DNA from: Ooceraea biroi
Lineage: Eukaryota; Arthropoda; Insecta; Hymenoptera; Formicidae
Assembly: GCF_003672135.1 (NCBI RefSeq)
Contig: NC_039506.1
Span: 17,608,001-17,672,000 of the forward strand
Length of the DNA: 64,000 bases
Reading direction: 5' to 3'
Shown one piece after another: positions 1-14,400 of the stretch. The notes beneath the pieces are model-generated. The model saw only the letters and a list, made by a program, of their open reading frames with translations, did no database searches and was not told where the DNA came from. The number at the start of each line of letters is the position of its first letter. Position 1 is the first letter of the stretch. The position numbers and the translations under genes were made by a program.

Positions 1-424
1 CTGACGTCCCGTGCCGACGGCGTGCCCCGCACGTTTCTCCACCGGATGCACGGGGAAAATCGTAAACCGTGTACGGCCCCCTCTATTCACGACTGACGCG
101 CGCAATCCGCTTTGAGGAAAATACCTTTCCCGCGCGCGAGACGCTGCCGGGAATTCGGAAGGAAGATTTACATTTTCCGCGGAAGCTCCCGTTCGCTTCC
201 CCCTCAAAAAGATTCCTCGCGGAATACCGATCGAATCCGTCGAAGAGAGATATCGTTTGGATAAAATTACATTCGATGCAATCGAAAAATTGCGATCAAT
301 TTAATAATTCGAATTTTCACAATCTTCTAAAATGTTAGAAATGGCCAAATAACGAAAAATTCTCTTCTATCGTTTCCTCATAATTGGATCGGTAAATGGC
401 CGAGGATACCCCTCGAGTGCTTAC

Positions 425-613
425 CTGAGGAGTGCCGTCCACGATTGACTGGTAAGCTGATTGAAAAACGCTGCCCAACTGCGTAAGGCCCTCGTCCTCC
501 ATCGGAAACATTATATGCGTCCCCGGCGAGCCGTTGTTATTAAGATTATTGTTGTTGCCCATCAGCTTCTCCGTGCTGCCGATGTCGGAGCGCAGTAACG
601 CGTTGGATTGCAT
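425..613 (-). CDS. First coding exon with its own ATG; probable alternative 5' exon of daughterless
   Basis: The minus strand carries an ATG at 613-611, 63 intact codons and a strong donor CAG|GTAAGC, with the exon ending at 425 in phase 0. An in-frame TGA lies 24 bases upstream of the ATG, and no acceptor lies between them, so this is a first exon and not an internal one. The peptide starts MQSNALLRSDIGSTEKL, has an Asn-rich patch (NNNNLNNN) and ends LGSVFQSAYQSIVDGTPQ. I do not recognise it from a specific family. It lies on the same strand as da, downstream of da exon 5 and before the bHLH exons. Its phase 0 equals that of da exons 2 and 5, so it could start a shorter Da isoform, as alternative promoters do in vertebrate E-protein genes. 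It could equally belong to a separate gene beyond the left edge. Confidence 0.55.
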
Positions 614-3600
614 TCTCTCGTGGCGACGACGAGATCAACGAACGACACGTGCAAACTCGCGGCTGATCCGCGGCTGAGAGTGTCGTGAACGCACGGTGAT
701 CGGTACGTTCTCCCTACGTCAGACTTTAACGACGTCCGAGTTTCGCGGCGTGCAATTCCGCATCGTTCTCATCGTCGCAGTCGTTGCAATCCGGGAAGCG
801 CACTGGGGGAATCTACCGGGAAAATCGATGCGTGTCGTCACGTAACGAGAATCCGTCTCGCGGTACCCGCAGATGGAGAACGATCGGAGAGATTGCAGCG
901 TCCAATCTCCGACAGGTCGAACATACCACGCACTTGTCACGCTGTCCGGCACGTATGCGGAAAGACAAAGAAAAGGAGAGAGAAGGAAGGAAAACACGCG
1001 GCACGTCACGAAACAACCACAGTCCGTGGTCCAATCAATGGTGCGCCATCATCGATACCTCCATCATCCTCGAAGGAGGCATAGAAACGATTAACCGTAT
1101 TATTAACGCGTCGGGACGCGTCAGGAGGCACGAGCGCTCGGTCGCCGCTGCTGCGCTGGCTGCATGGCGTCGGTCGCCGCTCCGATCACGTTACGGGTGC
1201 AGGCACATCGGCAAACGAATGTTCGCAAACGAATGGTGACGCACCGAAAAGTATCGCGAGAGAAGAAACGAACGTGATCGCGTTCACTCGTGTAAATCGC
1301 GTACATTTACCAAAAATCGAGAACGAACACACGAGAGACCCACTCTAAACGAGGCGCGCGACGAGACTGACGCGTCGCGAGGGGAGGCGATCACTACGAC
1401 TCTCTTCGCCTCTCACAGCGGAGGGTTCCTCCATCCCTTCCGCGCGCGGTGCCCCACTCTCAGCACCATGGTCGCCGCTCGCTTGCTCGCTCGTTCGCTC
1501 TCTCTCTCGCTGGTTTGTTCGTTCGTTCGAGACTACCCCTCTCGTTCCTTCATGTTCCCTATATTCTCGCAGGAAGCAACCCCTAGCGCGAATGGCCACC
1601 GTTTTTGCCTGCCGAGAGCCAGGCGTTCGTAGTATATCGGCGACAAGCGGATGCGAGAGACCGTGTGGGTGGCTATTCCTCTTTCTCTCTCAATCTCTCT
1701 CTTCTCTCCCGTTTTCTCTCCACGGGTTATGCACAGTGCCGAAAACATCGGTCCACTTGTTGAGTCGAAAAGAGAACGCACAGGAGAGAGCAAGATGAAG
1801 TGGAGAACGGCAGTGTGTGGGTGCGTGCGTGCATGCGCGCGCGCGGAAAAGTAGCGTAGATAAAAAGTTTCGCGCGCCGCTAACAAAGCCGGAGGATCGG
1901 CCTTCGTGGACGAGAGTCGTCGTACTACCGTGACATCCGTTCGCCATCTCGATCCCCGCTATCATTCGTGGTTATCACACTCTATTTGGATCGACGTGGG
2001 CACGCCCAATCATCGAAAATATGTTAGAGAAACACACTAATAAAAAAACACGATCAATCTTCCGGCTTTCCGTAATTTTGCAGTGCTTATTTTAATATTA
2101 TGATGCGCGCGTGATCACATGGGATGATAACACGGGAACGACACGGGGAAATAGTTGGCGGCTCGTGTAGCGAGTCTTTCTCTGCACATTCGTTCTTCAA
2201 AACTACCCCACCGACGCGCAGTTAATTAAAAGCACGATGCGCGAGTCTCGTCGCTATATAATGAATCGTCGACGAATTTTAAGGTGGCGTGCTTAACTTT
2301 TGCGCAAAGTTAAATGGCGTTGTTTACCGCGCCCGGCAAAGTTTAATGATATCGTGGCCGAGAATATCTTCATTTCGTCGCCCGCGTGCGCGCGTGGGGA
2401 ATCCCGTAACGACCTCGCGCGATTTCGGAAAATCTGTCAGAGGAGAGGAGGAGCGAATGGTGGAGGAGAGAGGAGAGGGACAAACGAGATATCTCGTGGC
2501 GCCAAAGGTGCCTCGTTAGACGGAAATTCGTGAGTAATTTTAGTGTCGTACCCACGCGACTGGCCGAAGGTTTATAATTACCTACCCTCACCCGACCTGA
2601 TCTAACCCACTTGGCAAACGAGCGAGAGTTCCAGTTTTCTCCCTTCACCGAACACCGGATACGAGTAACCCGCGTTCAAAAAATCGATCCAACGAAAACC
2701 ATCAACGAGCAACAGACTGATATCAGGCGTCGACTTTTCTTTGAGCTTGCCTTACGAGCAACCGATTCTAACGACTGTACAGCGTTTTAAATTTGATGTT
2801 CGACAGAAATGACACGATACGAGCGTTCGTATTTACATGGACAACAGCTAAATAGCTCGCTGTTACAACGCGACGACAATTGACATCAATTGTGAACGGC
2901 CACTTTATTTTCAAGACACTTGATCTCATTTCGATTCAAGACACGAGCGTACGCGAGCGAGGAAGGATATTAATTTCAACGTGGCTAATTATCGGCATTT
3001 TACTAGCGTAAACCAATGAGAGCAGTGAGCGCATGTCTCTCGTCTCCAAATTCTTAGAAATACGATAAAGTACATTTACCGGTAACAAAACGTTCACGTT
3101 GGAAGCACGATGAAATGCGGACACAAATGAGCTATAAAGTCACAGACGACAGGCCGTCAGGTCAGGACGGAAGATGGAAAAAGATTCTCACCGACCTCTT
3201 TGCCGACTGGCCATTAGGTATACTAGCAGTAAAATCATTAGAAACACAATGAAGCACATCACTACTGTTTAGAGTTCACTTATACCTGCTCTTCGAGATC
3301 CTGAAGGCGACTTGACGAATACACTTCTGTAAACAATCATAGCCTTACCAACACTGAAAAGCAATTCATTTCAAAACACTTGTCACACGTAATCATGTAA
3401 CCGATGCTCGTTAAAATGTAATAAATGATTTTCACTGTTATATCAATAGTTTTTCCACTTTTTCTCTGGCAAATTTACAAAGGAACACGTGACACGAATA
3501 TCACTCTGACTAAATTTGAAAAAACTATCGGAAAGATAAAAAAGTAGAAAAAGCAATTTTTATATCGATTTATAGACATGTTTTTGTTGTGATAACAAGA

Positions 3601-6600
3601 ATAATAAGCAAATACGAAACGCTAAATTCCGATCTGAGCGATATTAACGAGATAAACGAGCCAACGGTTCTGGTATAATCGCTAGGGCAAATAATAACAC
3701 ACTTTAATTAAATAATTACGTAACGTTCGTTTGTCGGATCGCTGATAAGAACGGGAGCCCGTCGTTCGCAGCGGCACCGAGTATCGATCATCGCGCGGTG
3801 GCCTCGCGCGAGAACGCTCTGCCTCCTGCGAATTTTCACGATCGACATATCTACGGCTAATGCGGCGTATTTAAGAATTTCACAGTGACCATGTTTGTAA
3901 GGAGAGTCTCAAGAGAGATCACTCAGGGCACTCGTGTTGCTTCTGACTAGCATAAATATGGCCGTTGTAAATCTCGAAAGATACTTTTAGGTATATCAGA
4001 AGATCGTGTCGCGCGGCAAACCCGAGATCAGTGACATATGGTGTTCTCGGACAGGATCGCAGAGCATTTTGTCTACCATCTTCGACCAATACGAAATACG
4101 ATCTTTCTTGTGTGTAAGGGAAAAATTTCGTATCACCACTTTATAGCCTCTAGTATTATACGGAAGCTAATGTTGGATCGACGATTCTGTTATGTCGTTT
4201 CATAGAGATATATCGGTCGTGCGGTGTTCGCCAGGGAATGCGAGAATAATGAAAATCGATAGAAAGAAAGAAGAGAGAAAAGAGAGACACGACGTTATGT
4301 CTCGAGGCGTTTCGTTATTCGTTGGACAGCCAACAAATAATTAGGTAACCTCGCCTGGCCAACTGTGTAAACTGCGCCTTCTCGACATCACGTCTTCGCT
4401 CTTTCTACACCTTGTCACAGATCGTATAAAGACGACGAAGTGAATAAAAGAGAGTAAAGAAGAAGAACAAGTAGAAGAAGAAGAAGCGAAGATCCAAGAG
4501 AAGTAGAAACGAAAAAGGATGAAGGAGAGTCGTCAACCCGGACGCCTCTCTTCCTCGCGCGGTTGTCCCCCCCCCCTTGCTGCACGATCCCCCTTTCGGG
4601 AGAGCGTGAAAAAAAATAATAAGATCGTGACTGTCGGAGGTCGATTCTCCTCGTCTCCATTTTCTCGAGGCGCGCGGGGAACGCGACAAAAACGTGCTCG
4701 CTCGACAAGAAAACGGAACTTTGCGTCTCCGTGTCGCTCGTCATGATGCACAAGCCTGAACGTTTTAACACTATACAACTGATACATCTTCAAACAACAG
4801 ACAATTGTGCGTAGTGAGAAGAAAGAGAGCAAAATGGTAATATTTCGCAAAGGTAAACGTGGTAAAAAGTGCAAACGAAGCAAAATTTCTGCGAGAAACC
4901 GATTTAATTTCCCTCGACACAACCCTTTCGTAGATATCGTGTCCGAGGGTGAATGGCTAAAAGGTAATAGTTAATAACAGCGCACACAGCTGAAAGGGGG
5001 ATCCGGTAATCCTCTTCTAATTTCTAAAACAAAGAGAGCCGCGGATCGTAGCACTTCAAGGAGAGAAAGAGAAGAGAAGATGGAAAGAAAGATAGAGTGA
5101 AAGAGAGAAGAGAGATACAGATAGAGAGAAAGAGGGAGAGAGAGAGGGAGAGGGAGGAGAAAGACTAATGGAAGGAAGCGAGAAAGAGAAATGTTCGCTC
5201 GCGGAGGCAGAGCCGAGATCCCGGGTTCGGCGAGTTCGAAGGGGCGAAGGAAGAGGGTGGGCGGGTGGTAGAAGGAGAACTGAAATTGGGGTGAGGGGCA
5301 GGGTTCCACCCTGGAACACATTAACTGCAGGGCGACGGGGTATATAGGGGTGGGTTGGGGCCGCGCCACTGGCGTAAGCTGAACGGAAAACGAAATCGTT
5401 CTCGACTATAGGGAACATGCGCCTACAGTGGGTACAGCTTAATCCTGACCTCTTGTTAACCAAGTGGCGTAATGGAAGTAATACCCTATGAGTTTTCGCG
5501 TTGTGAGGTACTTTCTGTGGAAATAAATGGGCTTGACGCGCTTCCTGAAATCTTATCTCGAAAATTACATTCATTCATTTTCGACTTTTTACCATAATGT
5601 TATTACGAATCTAGAGTAACGCTTCTTGTTGCAAATTTTGTAAAACCCGATCATGTCTCTCTGTATGTATAATTGTCTATACATTTAAACGATCATAAAT
5701 GTCTCTAACGTTACACCAAAAAACAATTATGCGAAATAATTTTCAGCGCAAAAGTGCCAATTAACGAGATTGAATGTTTCAGCAAATTTTCACGCACGAC
5801 CAAACACGTGCTCAAAAAATCTCGGTGGTTCATCATTATCAGGCCTACCACGTGTAATCCTCCGAATTAATTCCATTCAATTTCCTCGAGGACAAGGACG
5901 GACACGACAGACGCGTGCGTCCTCGTGTTGTAAGATTCGCGAGATTAATCCCGATTAGCCCTAATCGAATGGCTGAATGGCCATGTATTTCCCTGTCAAT
6001 CGATTCGTTCAAATATAAATTTGTTAATTCAAAACAAGACGAGAACCAAACAGGAGAGACGCATCTATTTTGCTTACAGCGTACCATCTTTTTCTTTCAA
6101 TCGCGCATCCCGCGCCTCTCTACTCCACGTATCCTCCATCCTATCCTATCGATCCTTTGCTCGTCTGAGAATACGTACCAGAGCAAATCGTGTTTGTTCG
6201 TTTCTGCTTCAATTTCCATGATGATTTCGTTATTTGTTTCCCGTTCGAAAATTCTTGGTCAGTGTTCGGAAGAAAAGAATTTTCACCAAAATGACGATAA
6301 TATTATTGAAATACTTGGATATAATAACAAAACGCGGCAACTTTTGAAATACCTACGCCAATGCGAGACACTGAACGAGGGGCGGCAGGAGCACTAGTAG
6401 CGTAGTTAGGGGTGGCTCGGTAGGGATGCTTTAGGGTGAGATTTAGTACCAACCTCCGTCGCTTAGTCTACCCATCCTGTGTATAGTGTACGTAGTGCAT
6501 GTCCCAAGACTCGAACTATAGTCGATACTCGGAAGAGAAATACCAAACCACCACGAAACACACTATCCACGACGATTCATATCAGTCTTCGCTTATGATA

Positions 6601-9544
6601 CGAGCGCGCGGTTGTTCGCGAACGGAAGCGACATCGTTGCTCGGAAATCCCAGCGAGATGATAGTGTAACGTGCATCGCCGAGTGAAGCCTTCAATTTCA
6701 GCGATTCGTTCGTCGACTACACTACGCGTGCCTACGCGAGCAACAAATGTATCCGCCTGTGTCTTAAGACTTAAGTTATTAACATACACGAGACGCGCTA
6801 AATTCACGGTGATTAAAGCCGCGCGCGATATTAAGGCGAAACGTTATCCGTCGTCCCGGAGCTCGGCCCACTTACTGTTATCTTATATGGCAGTACTTAG
6901 GGTGCATTACCCGAATACGAAGGTACTGAGCCCCGAAATTTCTATTAGTTCGAGCGTGTAGGAGAAGGAGGCGGACGGAAACCACTTCACGAAATAGGAC
7001 CCTTAAGTTACCGAGGGGGAGCGACGCGAAAGAATCCCGGGACAACTTCCTGCGGCTCGATATATATACGCCCAGAGCCCTTCGATGTTACCAGGACCAA
7101 GCTCGTATCTCTGTCCCTTTCGAGAACCCCTGATTGTTACTAAAACATATCTTCGCTCTTGTAATATCGCTGCGTTCTACAAGAATCGAGACGGGTATCA
7201 TCTTGATTACATTTCATTTTAACAGGAATTTCTTCCATGCGCGTCATTCATGTGTGGAAAGTGTATAAAATTATCAAGTTATATCATATTATATCATCTT
7301 TTCACGTGCCGATACGTACGATAAATAGCAGCAATAAAACCAAACCAAAATTGGTTAATGATAATAAAATGATAATAACAATAATAGTTGTCTAATCGAA
7401 ATTTATCAACGGCTTTATTATTATAGCAGCTCTTCATTCATCTAACACATAGAAAAGAGAATAATTTTCCCGAAACGATATTTCGAAAGAAATATTCTGT
7501 TCTCGCGCGCTTATTCTTGTAGCACTTCCAGCTTGACTGAAGGATTCACACGGATGTTTGGCCAACGTCTTCCGTAACGGTAGTCGTTCCAAGACTCCGA
7601 AAGACAACTTTGGGGCACTCAGAGGGATAGAACGAGGGATTGTAGCTCGTTTCGTAAGGTCTCCATGGAAAGAGGAGGAAGGAAGAGGTGGAATGAGAGG
7701 CGGGTATCCTCGGAGAGAATCCTCCGGGCCGAGGAGGAGGAGGCACAAGAGTCAAGTAAACTCAAGAACGGCGGCCTCTTTCATCCCCGAAACTTCAAAA
7801 GCCGTAGGAGAGCGGCTTCGCTAGTCGCGCCATATGTTACTCTTCGAGAAAAGGTTTTCCCTCTTTTTTTTTCTTTCACCATCGTTTGCGATAATAAAAT
7901 TCTAATCAGTCTCTTTATGCACCGCACAGATATTTTTCAAGGGCTCCCCCTTCAAATTAATGAAGAATTCAAGTCGGAAGATGAAAACGGTTTTTGTGTT
8001 TTCTCGATCACAGAAATCACATGTAACTTAACGTGAAGTCATTGATCCAACTTGGGGACCCATTATTTACCGAAGAATTGAAAAATTCTTATATAAATTT
8101 TAATGCAACATCGAGTTATTGCAGAGTGTTTTTGTTCCAATATCAATTTTTGTTTCCAAGTAAAAGATTATTACGTCGGAATCGATTAAATCGATTTAAT
8201 GTAACACGCAATGTGTACAAAGAGAAATTAAATGCATAATATGTAATGCAAATGCAGTTACTGCGGAAAGATTTAAAAGACGTGGCATCTTTTAAGTACA
8301 CGCCGAAACAGATAATGTAAGCTCGCTACGGGATGCTGGATTTGTTTGCTCTAGGAGCTGTTTGCACACACGATCTCACGGCTTTCCGCCGGTACGAAAC
8401 CTCTCAGGGGTGGACCGCTTCATCCCCGCGGATTCGTTCACCGCGGCCGTATATTCGATTTTCAGAACGTCCTCACCTGTACCTTTCCGCCCCAGACCTT
8501 GCTGGTTTCACGCTTCGATGAAGCTGTCATTTCACATTTCCGAACGGGTTATAATCCGCGAGTCGTACGGCGCTGTTGGATTAATTTAATTACTCTTGGG
8601 TTCTATTTTTAAATTGATAGCCTCGGAAAGAGCTTTTACATTTTATGCTCGTTTGATTTACAAGTAAATAGATATATGGAACGATTGTATGGAATTTTAG
8701 AGTCTGTTGTTTCGATAAAGTTTCAGGGAAAATTCGGTTGTTGGTTTACAAGTGCAGTTTGCTGTATCAAACTGCATCATTTACATATTCGACTACGTAA
8801 AATATAACAAGCACGTCTATCCGAAACTCATTGAGATTCCAACGCACATATCGGACCAATGTACTCTCAGACACCCGCGTGTAATATACCTAACATAATA
8901 CAAATAATTCGCTCCACGTAGCACGCCAGGCTCGTACATAATCTCACAACCCCGAAACAACCGGATCAGTATCATCGCGGAAGATTGCCATCGAATTTTC
9001 GATAACGTCTGGCTGGACAGCCGACAAATCATCGTAAACCATCGGGAGTGGCGGATCGGGGGAAGCAATTGAAGACAGACAGAGAGAGCGAGAGCATTAT
9101 CCCCGAATTTCACAGGCTGCTACGCCACAAATGAAGCACACTTGGGTAGTGCTCGATTTAGCTCGTATCATCCCGCACCCTCGGCTGAGCTCTACGCATC
9201 GAACAAACACTGCCACGTATGTAGAACAAACACACACACGCGACTCTGTGTACACGGTCAATGAAAAGATATATGGCTGCGTACGAGAGGCGGCTCGAAA
9301 TCTTCGCACGCTTCGATTGCTCGCGAAAAAGAGCGAGCTCATCCCCTGGGAAAAATTATTTTCGCCGTATATGCCTTGGTTTAGCGTTGAAAATTTTAAA
9401 TATAACGCGTTACGTATCTTAAGTTACAAAGTAGTCGTAAAATATTACCATCAGATATATTGAATCTGGTATTCGAGTTGCAGCATCCGAAATTATCACA
9501 ATCATGTACATGCACAATCGCACATTCAAAAAATGTTGGTAAAG

Positions 9545-9603
9545 AAAATAACGAATTACATTAAGATTCTTTCGCAAAGAATCTTAATGTAATTCGTTAT
9601 TTT
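9545..9603. repeat. Perfect 28-bp inverted repeat with a 3-nt loop
   Basis: The left arm 9545-9572 and right arm 9576-9603 are exact reverse complements, separated only by CGC. An alternating AT tract follows directly (about 9604-9645). The arms are not simple repeats; they contain AACGAATTACATTAAG. The loop is too short for a normal pre-miRNA. It may be a miniature foldback element, a cruciform-forming site or a replication-generated palindrome. No target-site duplication is obvious. Confidence 0.85.
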
Positions 9604-11377
9604 ATATATATATAAAATATATATATTTATAATATATATATATATTCACGTAATATACGAAGCTGGTAAAAGATTGGTATGAGAGAATCCGTTTAACGTC
9701 ATTGATATGTTAATTGGCTCCAAGTTCTCACTGCGGTCGTTAATCCCCCATGAAAACGATCGTGGGGTACACGACGAGTACCTACTAGAGTAGAAAACCC
9801 CCGCGTACAAGTCACGTGACCCTTGGAAGGGCAACGATAGATAGCGGCCACTCGAAATTTCGTGCTAGTCTAAGGTAATAGATTAATCGTACGCGTCGGT
9901 GATCGATGAAAGGGCAGCAGAAGTGGATGGGATCGTTAAATGTCGTGTACGCACCATGAAAAACCTAGCCATACGACTGGCCGTATGTGGGTCACTCTTT
10001 CTCTCTTTCTCCAACCCTTCGCAGAGAGTGAAACGTTTCGTTGGCGCGATGATATCTCCTGACGTCTCCCTTTGCGCAACGTCGTAAAAAAAGCTTTCTC
10101 TCTAGTGTGTTGTACATAATTCATTAAACGAATAAAGATTATTCAAATTCAAAACCATAATCTTGCAATTTGTTATGAATATCCTCCTCTTCCTCCATTG
10201 CAAAGATGGTCGATTACGATTCCGAGGGAAATTTGCCACCCTGGCGCGTTGGTAATTATTATTGATACATTCCCGGTAATAATCTCGACGACCCAATTAA
10301 TACTATCGGCATACCGATAAGCGCAGTTGCGATACACGCAATAATTTATCGCGATAATCCCACAATGACCGTAAACTATCGCTCACGCGTGCATTTTGGT
10401 CGGCTTGTGCGGTATTTCGTGTACTCTATGTATGGTACATCGCTGTAATCTGTAATGCTACAATAGCCCATTCTTCCGTATTAGAAATTAAAATTCACTT
10501 TGGTGTGTAACGAAGCTTTGACAAACGATGCGCTAGACAAATTACCTGTAATTACACTTTTCTACTAAATGCTTTTAATCATTTCTTCTGTCGAGTTACC
10601 AGTGATTAATCATGTTTTCTCACGATGCACTGCTACGATGCCGACGAATTAATTCGCGCGGACAAACAATAGCAAGCGTATATGATACCGTTGTGCCTTC
10701 AAGGCAGAAAATGTATGTATAGATCGTATCCGCGATCTTCTTCTCCTCTCTCTCTCTGGCTCTTCATCCAGGCCGATTCTACCGCCCCAACGGCTACCGT
10801 CAGTTCGTCGGTCGGGTGGTTTACCCGGTGTAAGTCGACGGCTCACTCCATAAACCCGAGGCGCTGTGTGTACTCTGTACACTGTGGCGAGTTTGCACGA
10901 GACGCGCGCGACCGAGAAAGACAAGACGAGCAACGGAGAAGTGGTGAAAATAATCGAAGCTACAAATAAACTGATGTCGAATCATCACGTTACACCGCTG
11001 CGAGAATATCGACGGCGAGAATATAGGTAGACAGGCACGTCGACGGAAAGCTATAATTTCCTTAAAAGTAACGGTACTTGCGAAAAAAAGTATCGATCTG
11101 CGTTCGCCACACACTCTAACACAATCCAATTACACGTCTTTGTGCGATACGGTTACTCGCATACGTGCCTTTGTGCATCGTTTGTTCACTTCCACCTCTT
11201 ACGAGGCAAGTTTCTTGGTGTCTCAAACTAGATACATATAGCTCGATTAGTAATAAAATTGTCAGCCTATCTAAGAGAGAGAGAGCGTGTCGCCACGAGA
11301 GTTAGTAAAAGAACTGGAAGAAGGATGAGATCGGAGCATAAAAGGATTCAGACAATACTGCGCTACAAACCACTTAC

Positions 11378-11428
11378 CGATTCCGATAACGGACCGGTCG
11401 ATTGATCGCGAAATGCACTCGCATGCAT
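11378..11428 (-). CDS. Candidate short alternative first coding exon (17 codons)
   Basis: The minus strand has an ATG at 11428-11426, 17 codons (MHASAFRDQSTGPLSES) and a consensus donor TCG|GTAAGT, leaving phase 0. An in-frame TAA lies upstream of the ATG. The phase fits the next da exon as well as exon 5 does. It is too short to recognise by similarity, so support rests on the ATG, the donor and the matching phase. Confidence 0.28.
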
Positions 11429-14400
11429 CCCGCGCGATTTCAATACGTGAAATTACGACCTTTGCATGACTATTACCATGACGAAACTCGCGCCACGGAA
11501 ATAAAAAAAAGGCCAGATTTCTCCCAGCGCGCGCGCGCTACTCGCGTTACGTCACCCGCTATTTCCAATAATAGCGTATAAAGACGGTGACGGCCTGAAA
11601 ATCATACTAAAATACTTTGCAGACAACGCCAATGTGATTCTATCGGTTGTCCTCGTTCTGCTCGTTTCCTACTCCGTGTAGGATCGTTTCTCCTTCCCAT
11701 CACGTGCTCGCTTCCGGAAGAAACACGAGGTAACACGAGGTAACTGAGTAAACGCGAGCGCAAAGGCACACGAGGGGATAAAGTAGCGTGTGCCACGAAA
11801 GGACCGGGGCAAAGCAAGAGAAGGAGATGGAGGGTGAGAGGAACGACGCGGTTGGACGAGAGTGCATACTGCGAAGAGAGGTAGGTATTCGTTGGTGTGC
11901 TACCAGCAACAGGTGCCCGTCAAACAACGTTCAACGAACGTCTCTAGCAGTGAGAGCCGTCCCTCTTTTCGTCCCTTCCTCTTCTTTCTCTTTCTTCCGC
12001 TGTTCGCTGTGCTCGCCTCGCACGCGATTCTCGATAATTGATTCGCTGACGAGACAGGACATACTCCTGTCAGATCCGCGCGCGCGATACACGCCGCACA
12101 GAGAAAGAGAGATCCCAGGGTGTGCTATTCATCGACATCGTGTTTCACGCTCGATAAATCTCGTTCTCGGCCACTGATAAATAATTCCTCGCGCAACACG
12201 CGCGGCTTCATATTACGCAATCATCGAGATTATCTCTTTCCGCTACGCGAATTACGAACTCGCTGAGAATAAAATAGCGCGCGCGCGCGCGATCTCTCTC
12301 TCTCTCTCTCTCATTTGTTTCACAAAATCTTCAACGTGAATTTATCACGATTCCTCAAAGGACCTCTTGCCCTGTCTTTCTGCGGCGGAACAACTTAAAC
12401 GAAGTAAAGTCAATATGTTTCCTGATTTTTTCCTTTTAAAATGATTTCTTGCACGATACTACACATTTTGCGAATTAACTAAAATATCCTTAAGGACATT
12501 GCTTTCATCATGAAACATTAATACGTAAAACAAGGAGCCATTTTCCAGTCTTCATGGGCATGTGTATCAGCGATCTTCGGGGTATTAGAACCGATAATTT
12601 AAAATCCTGAGAACGCGTGAAACGTTGGAGGAATCGGTCTCGTAATCTCACAAAGGGCGGGAACGTTGGAACTTACGTCGGACTTTACGGCGCCTCTTAA
12701 ACGGAGTTCAGCTTCGTTTTCAAAGTGATCCCACGGGCGCAACCGATTATTACGAAGCGAGAAGGTGCGCGATTAAATAAATGATATAGCATTCTTTCGT
12801 CGTTCGCAATGTTAGCGCAAAAATGCCGATATCTACGGAATTCATGGAAAAAAATCCTCAAAACTAGGTATAGTTGGTAAATGCTGAGTGATTCTCGTCA
12901 ACCATTATAGAACTGTGTTGCTCGAATGACACGACACCACTCAGCTAAATGTTACGAGAAATTTGAACGTTAGGAATCTGAGAATCCTTGCTTAATTGGT
13001 GAACAATTCTCGTGGAATTCTCTTGCCGAATTAACGTCGATTTATGTGGAGGAGGAGGAGAAGTCGACGTAAAAGCGTATCTTTTCGTCGAGAATCTCGT
13101 GGAACGCGCAGGTAATAAAATGCGATCGAAACTCACCGCGCAATTAAACGCACGAAACGCTTGGTGAACGCGACAAGAGGGGAAAAGAGTTAAAGGCCGT
13201 TAAGAAGATTATCCATTAATTAATAAGTGAACCGCGCGTGCGTTTCCCTTCGGTTTTCATGTAAGATATTTTCGTTTCGTATGCCGACCGAGAGAACGAT
13301 GGTAAACCCGATCGCGAATCTTACGAGGCAATTAAACGTAAAGCCTGCAATTTGACTTTGAAAGGGCATTTAAAAACTCTTTCATTACTTCATTAACCCC
13401 GTATGTTCGCGCAAGGGGTGCAATTAACCGGACACTGAACGAGATACCAAGATGCATCGGCCGAGATCACTGCTGCGAAACGACAAGCTCTAATAGGTAT
13501 AGATAACGCGGCAAAAATAGTAAAAACCGAAATAAAATTTCGCCTCGAGCGGTTGCCACCGATTAAGAAATTAAACGCGAATTTTATCAGCCTCGAGCGA
13601 TGCAAAACGAGCCTCGAAACGCGTATCACATAAATAAATGATCCTCGCTTTAATAAAATATGCGAGGCACGTATATAAAAATTTTAAAATATCACTAATT
13701 ATGACTACCCGAAACAAACACCTGTCCTCAGGTAAAACCAGTATTGCTCGTTACGCTACAAAGTTAACTCGTCGCACCTCTCACAGCAGCGCCGCGATAG
13801 CAGTGCATACGTGTGTGTCGTATCAAGGAAAGACGATCGTACACGGCCGCGGCAATGCACAACTATGCCGTAAAATATGCGTGACCCCATACGACACACC
13901 GTATTGAATATACGAACGCGTTATACTGTGTGCAAAAAAAAAAAAACAGTCCATCGCGCCGACCAGGGAAACGGGCAATGTTCGAGCGACGACGCGTGCA
14001 AAATTCGTGCCACTTGCGCGGCCATCGTCTCGCTATCGAATCGGATCAAGGGCTAAAAGGCTCCCAGGAAATTCCATGAAGCCACGAATTAGTGTGAAAC
14101 AGTCAGGGGGAGAGATGGGGCCTGAGCGCCAACGCACGGTTACGGATAGGGACCATGGATGGGGTCGGTCGCCGCTGTTGCTGCTGCTGCATGGTCTGGC
14201 GACCGCAGCACGCGACACCATATGGTCTGCTGTGACCTCCGTGCACACAAATACGGTGGTTTTCTTCACGAAGCTTTCGAGAAAGACTCACGGAATTGCG
14301 GGATCCCAATTGAATCGACCGATGCACCGATCCTCCACGCACGCCCCAAAGATTGCCCCTCAGGTATAAGAGCCGGAAATTTGTAACGCGGCACACTCTT

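Noticed and set aside
3192..3222. Possible 31-base da mini-exon with acceptor CTGCTAG and donor GTGAGA on the minus strand
   Set aside because: Entering in phase 0 from exon 5 hits a stop at the third codon, and no similarity supports other phases.
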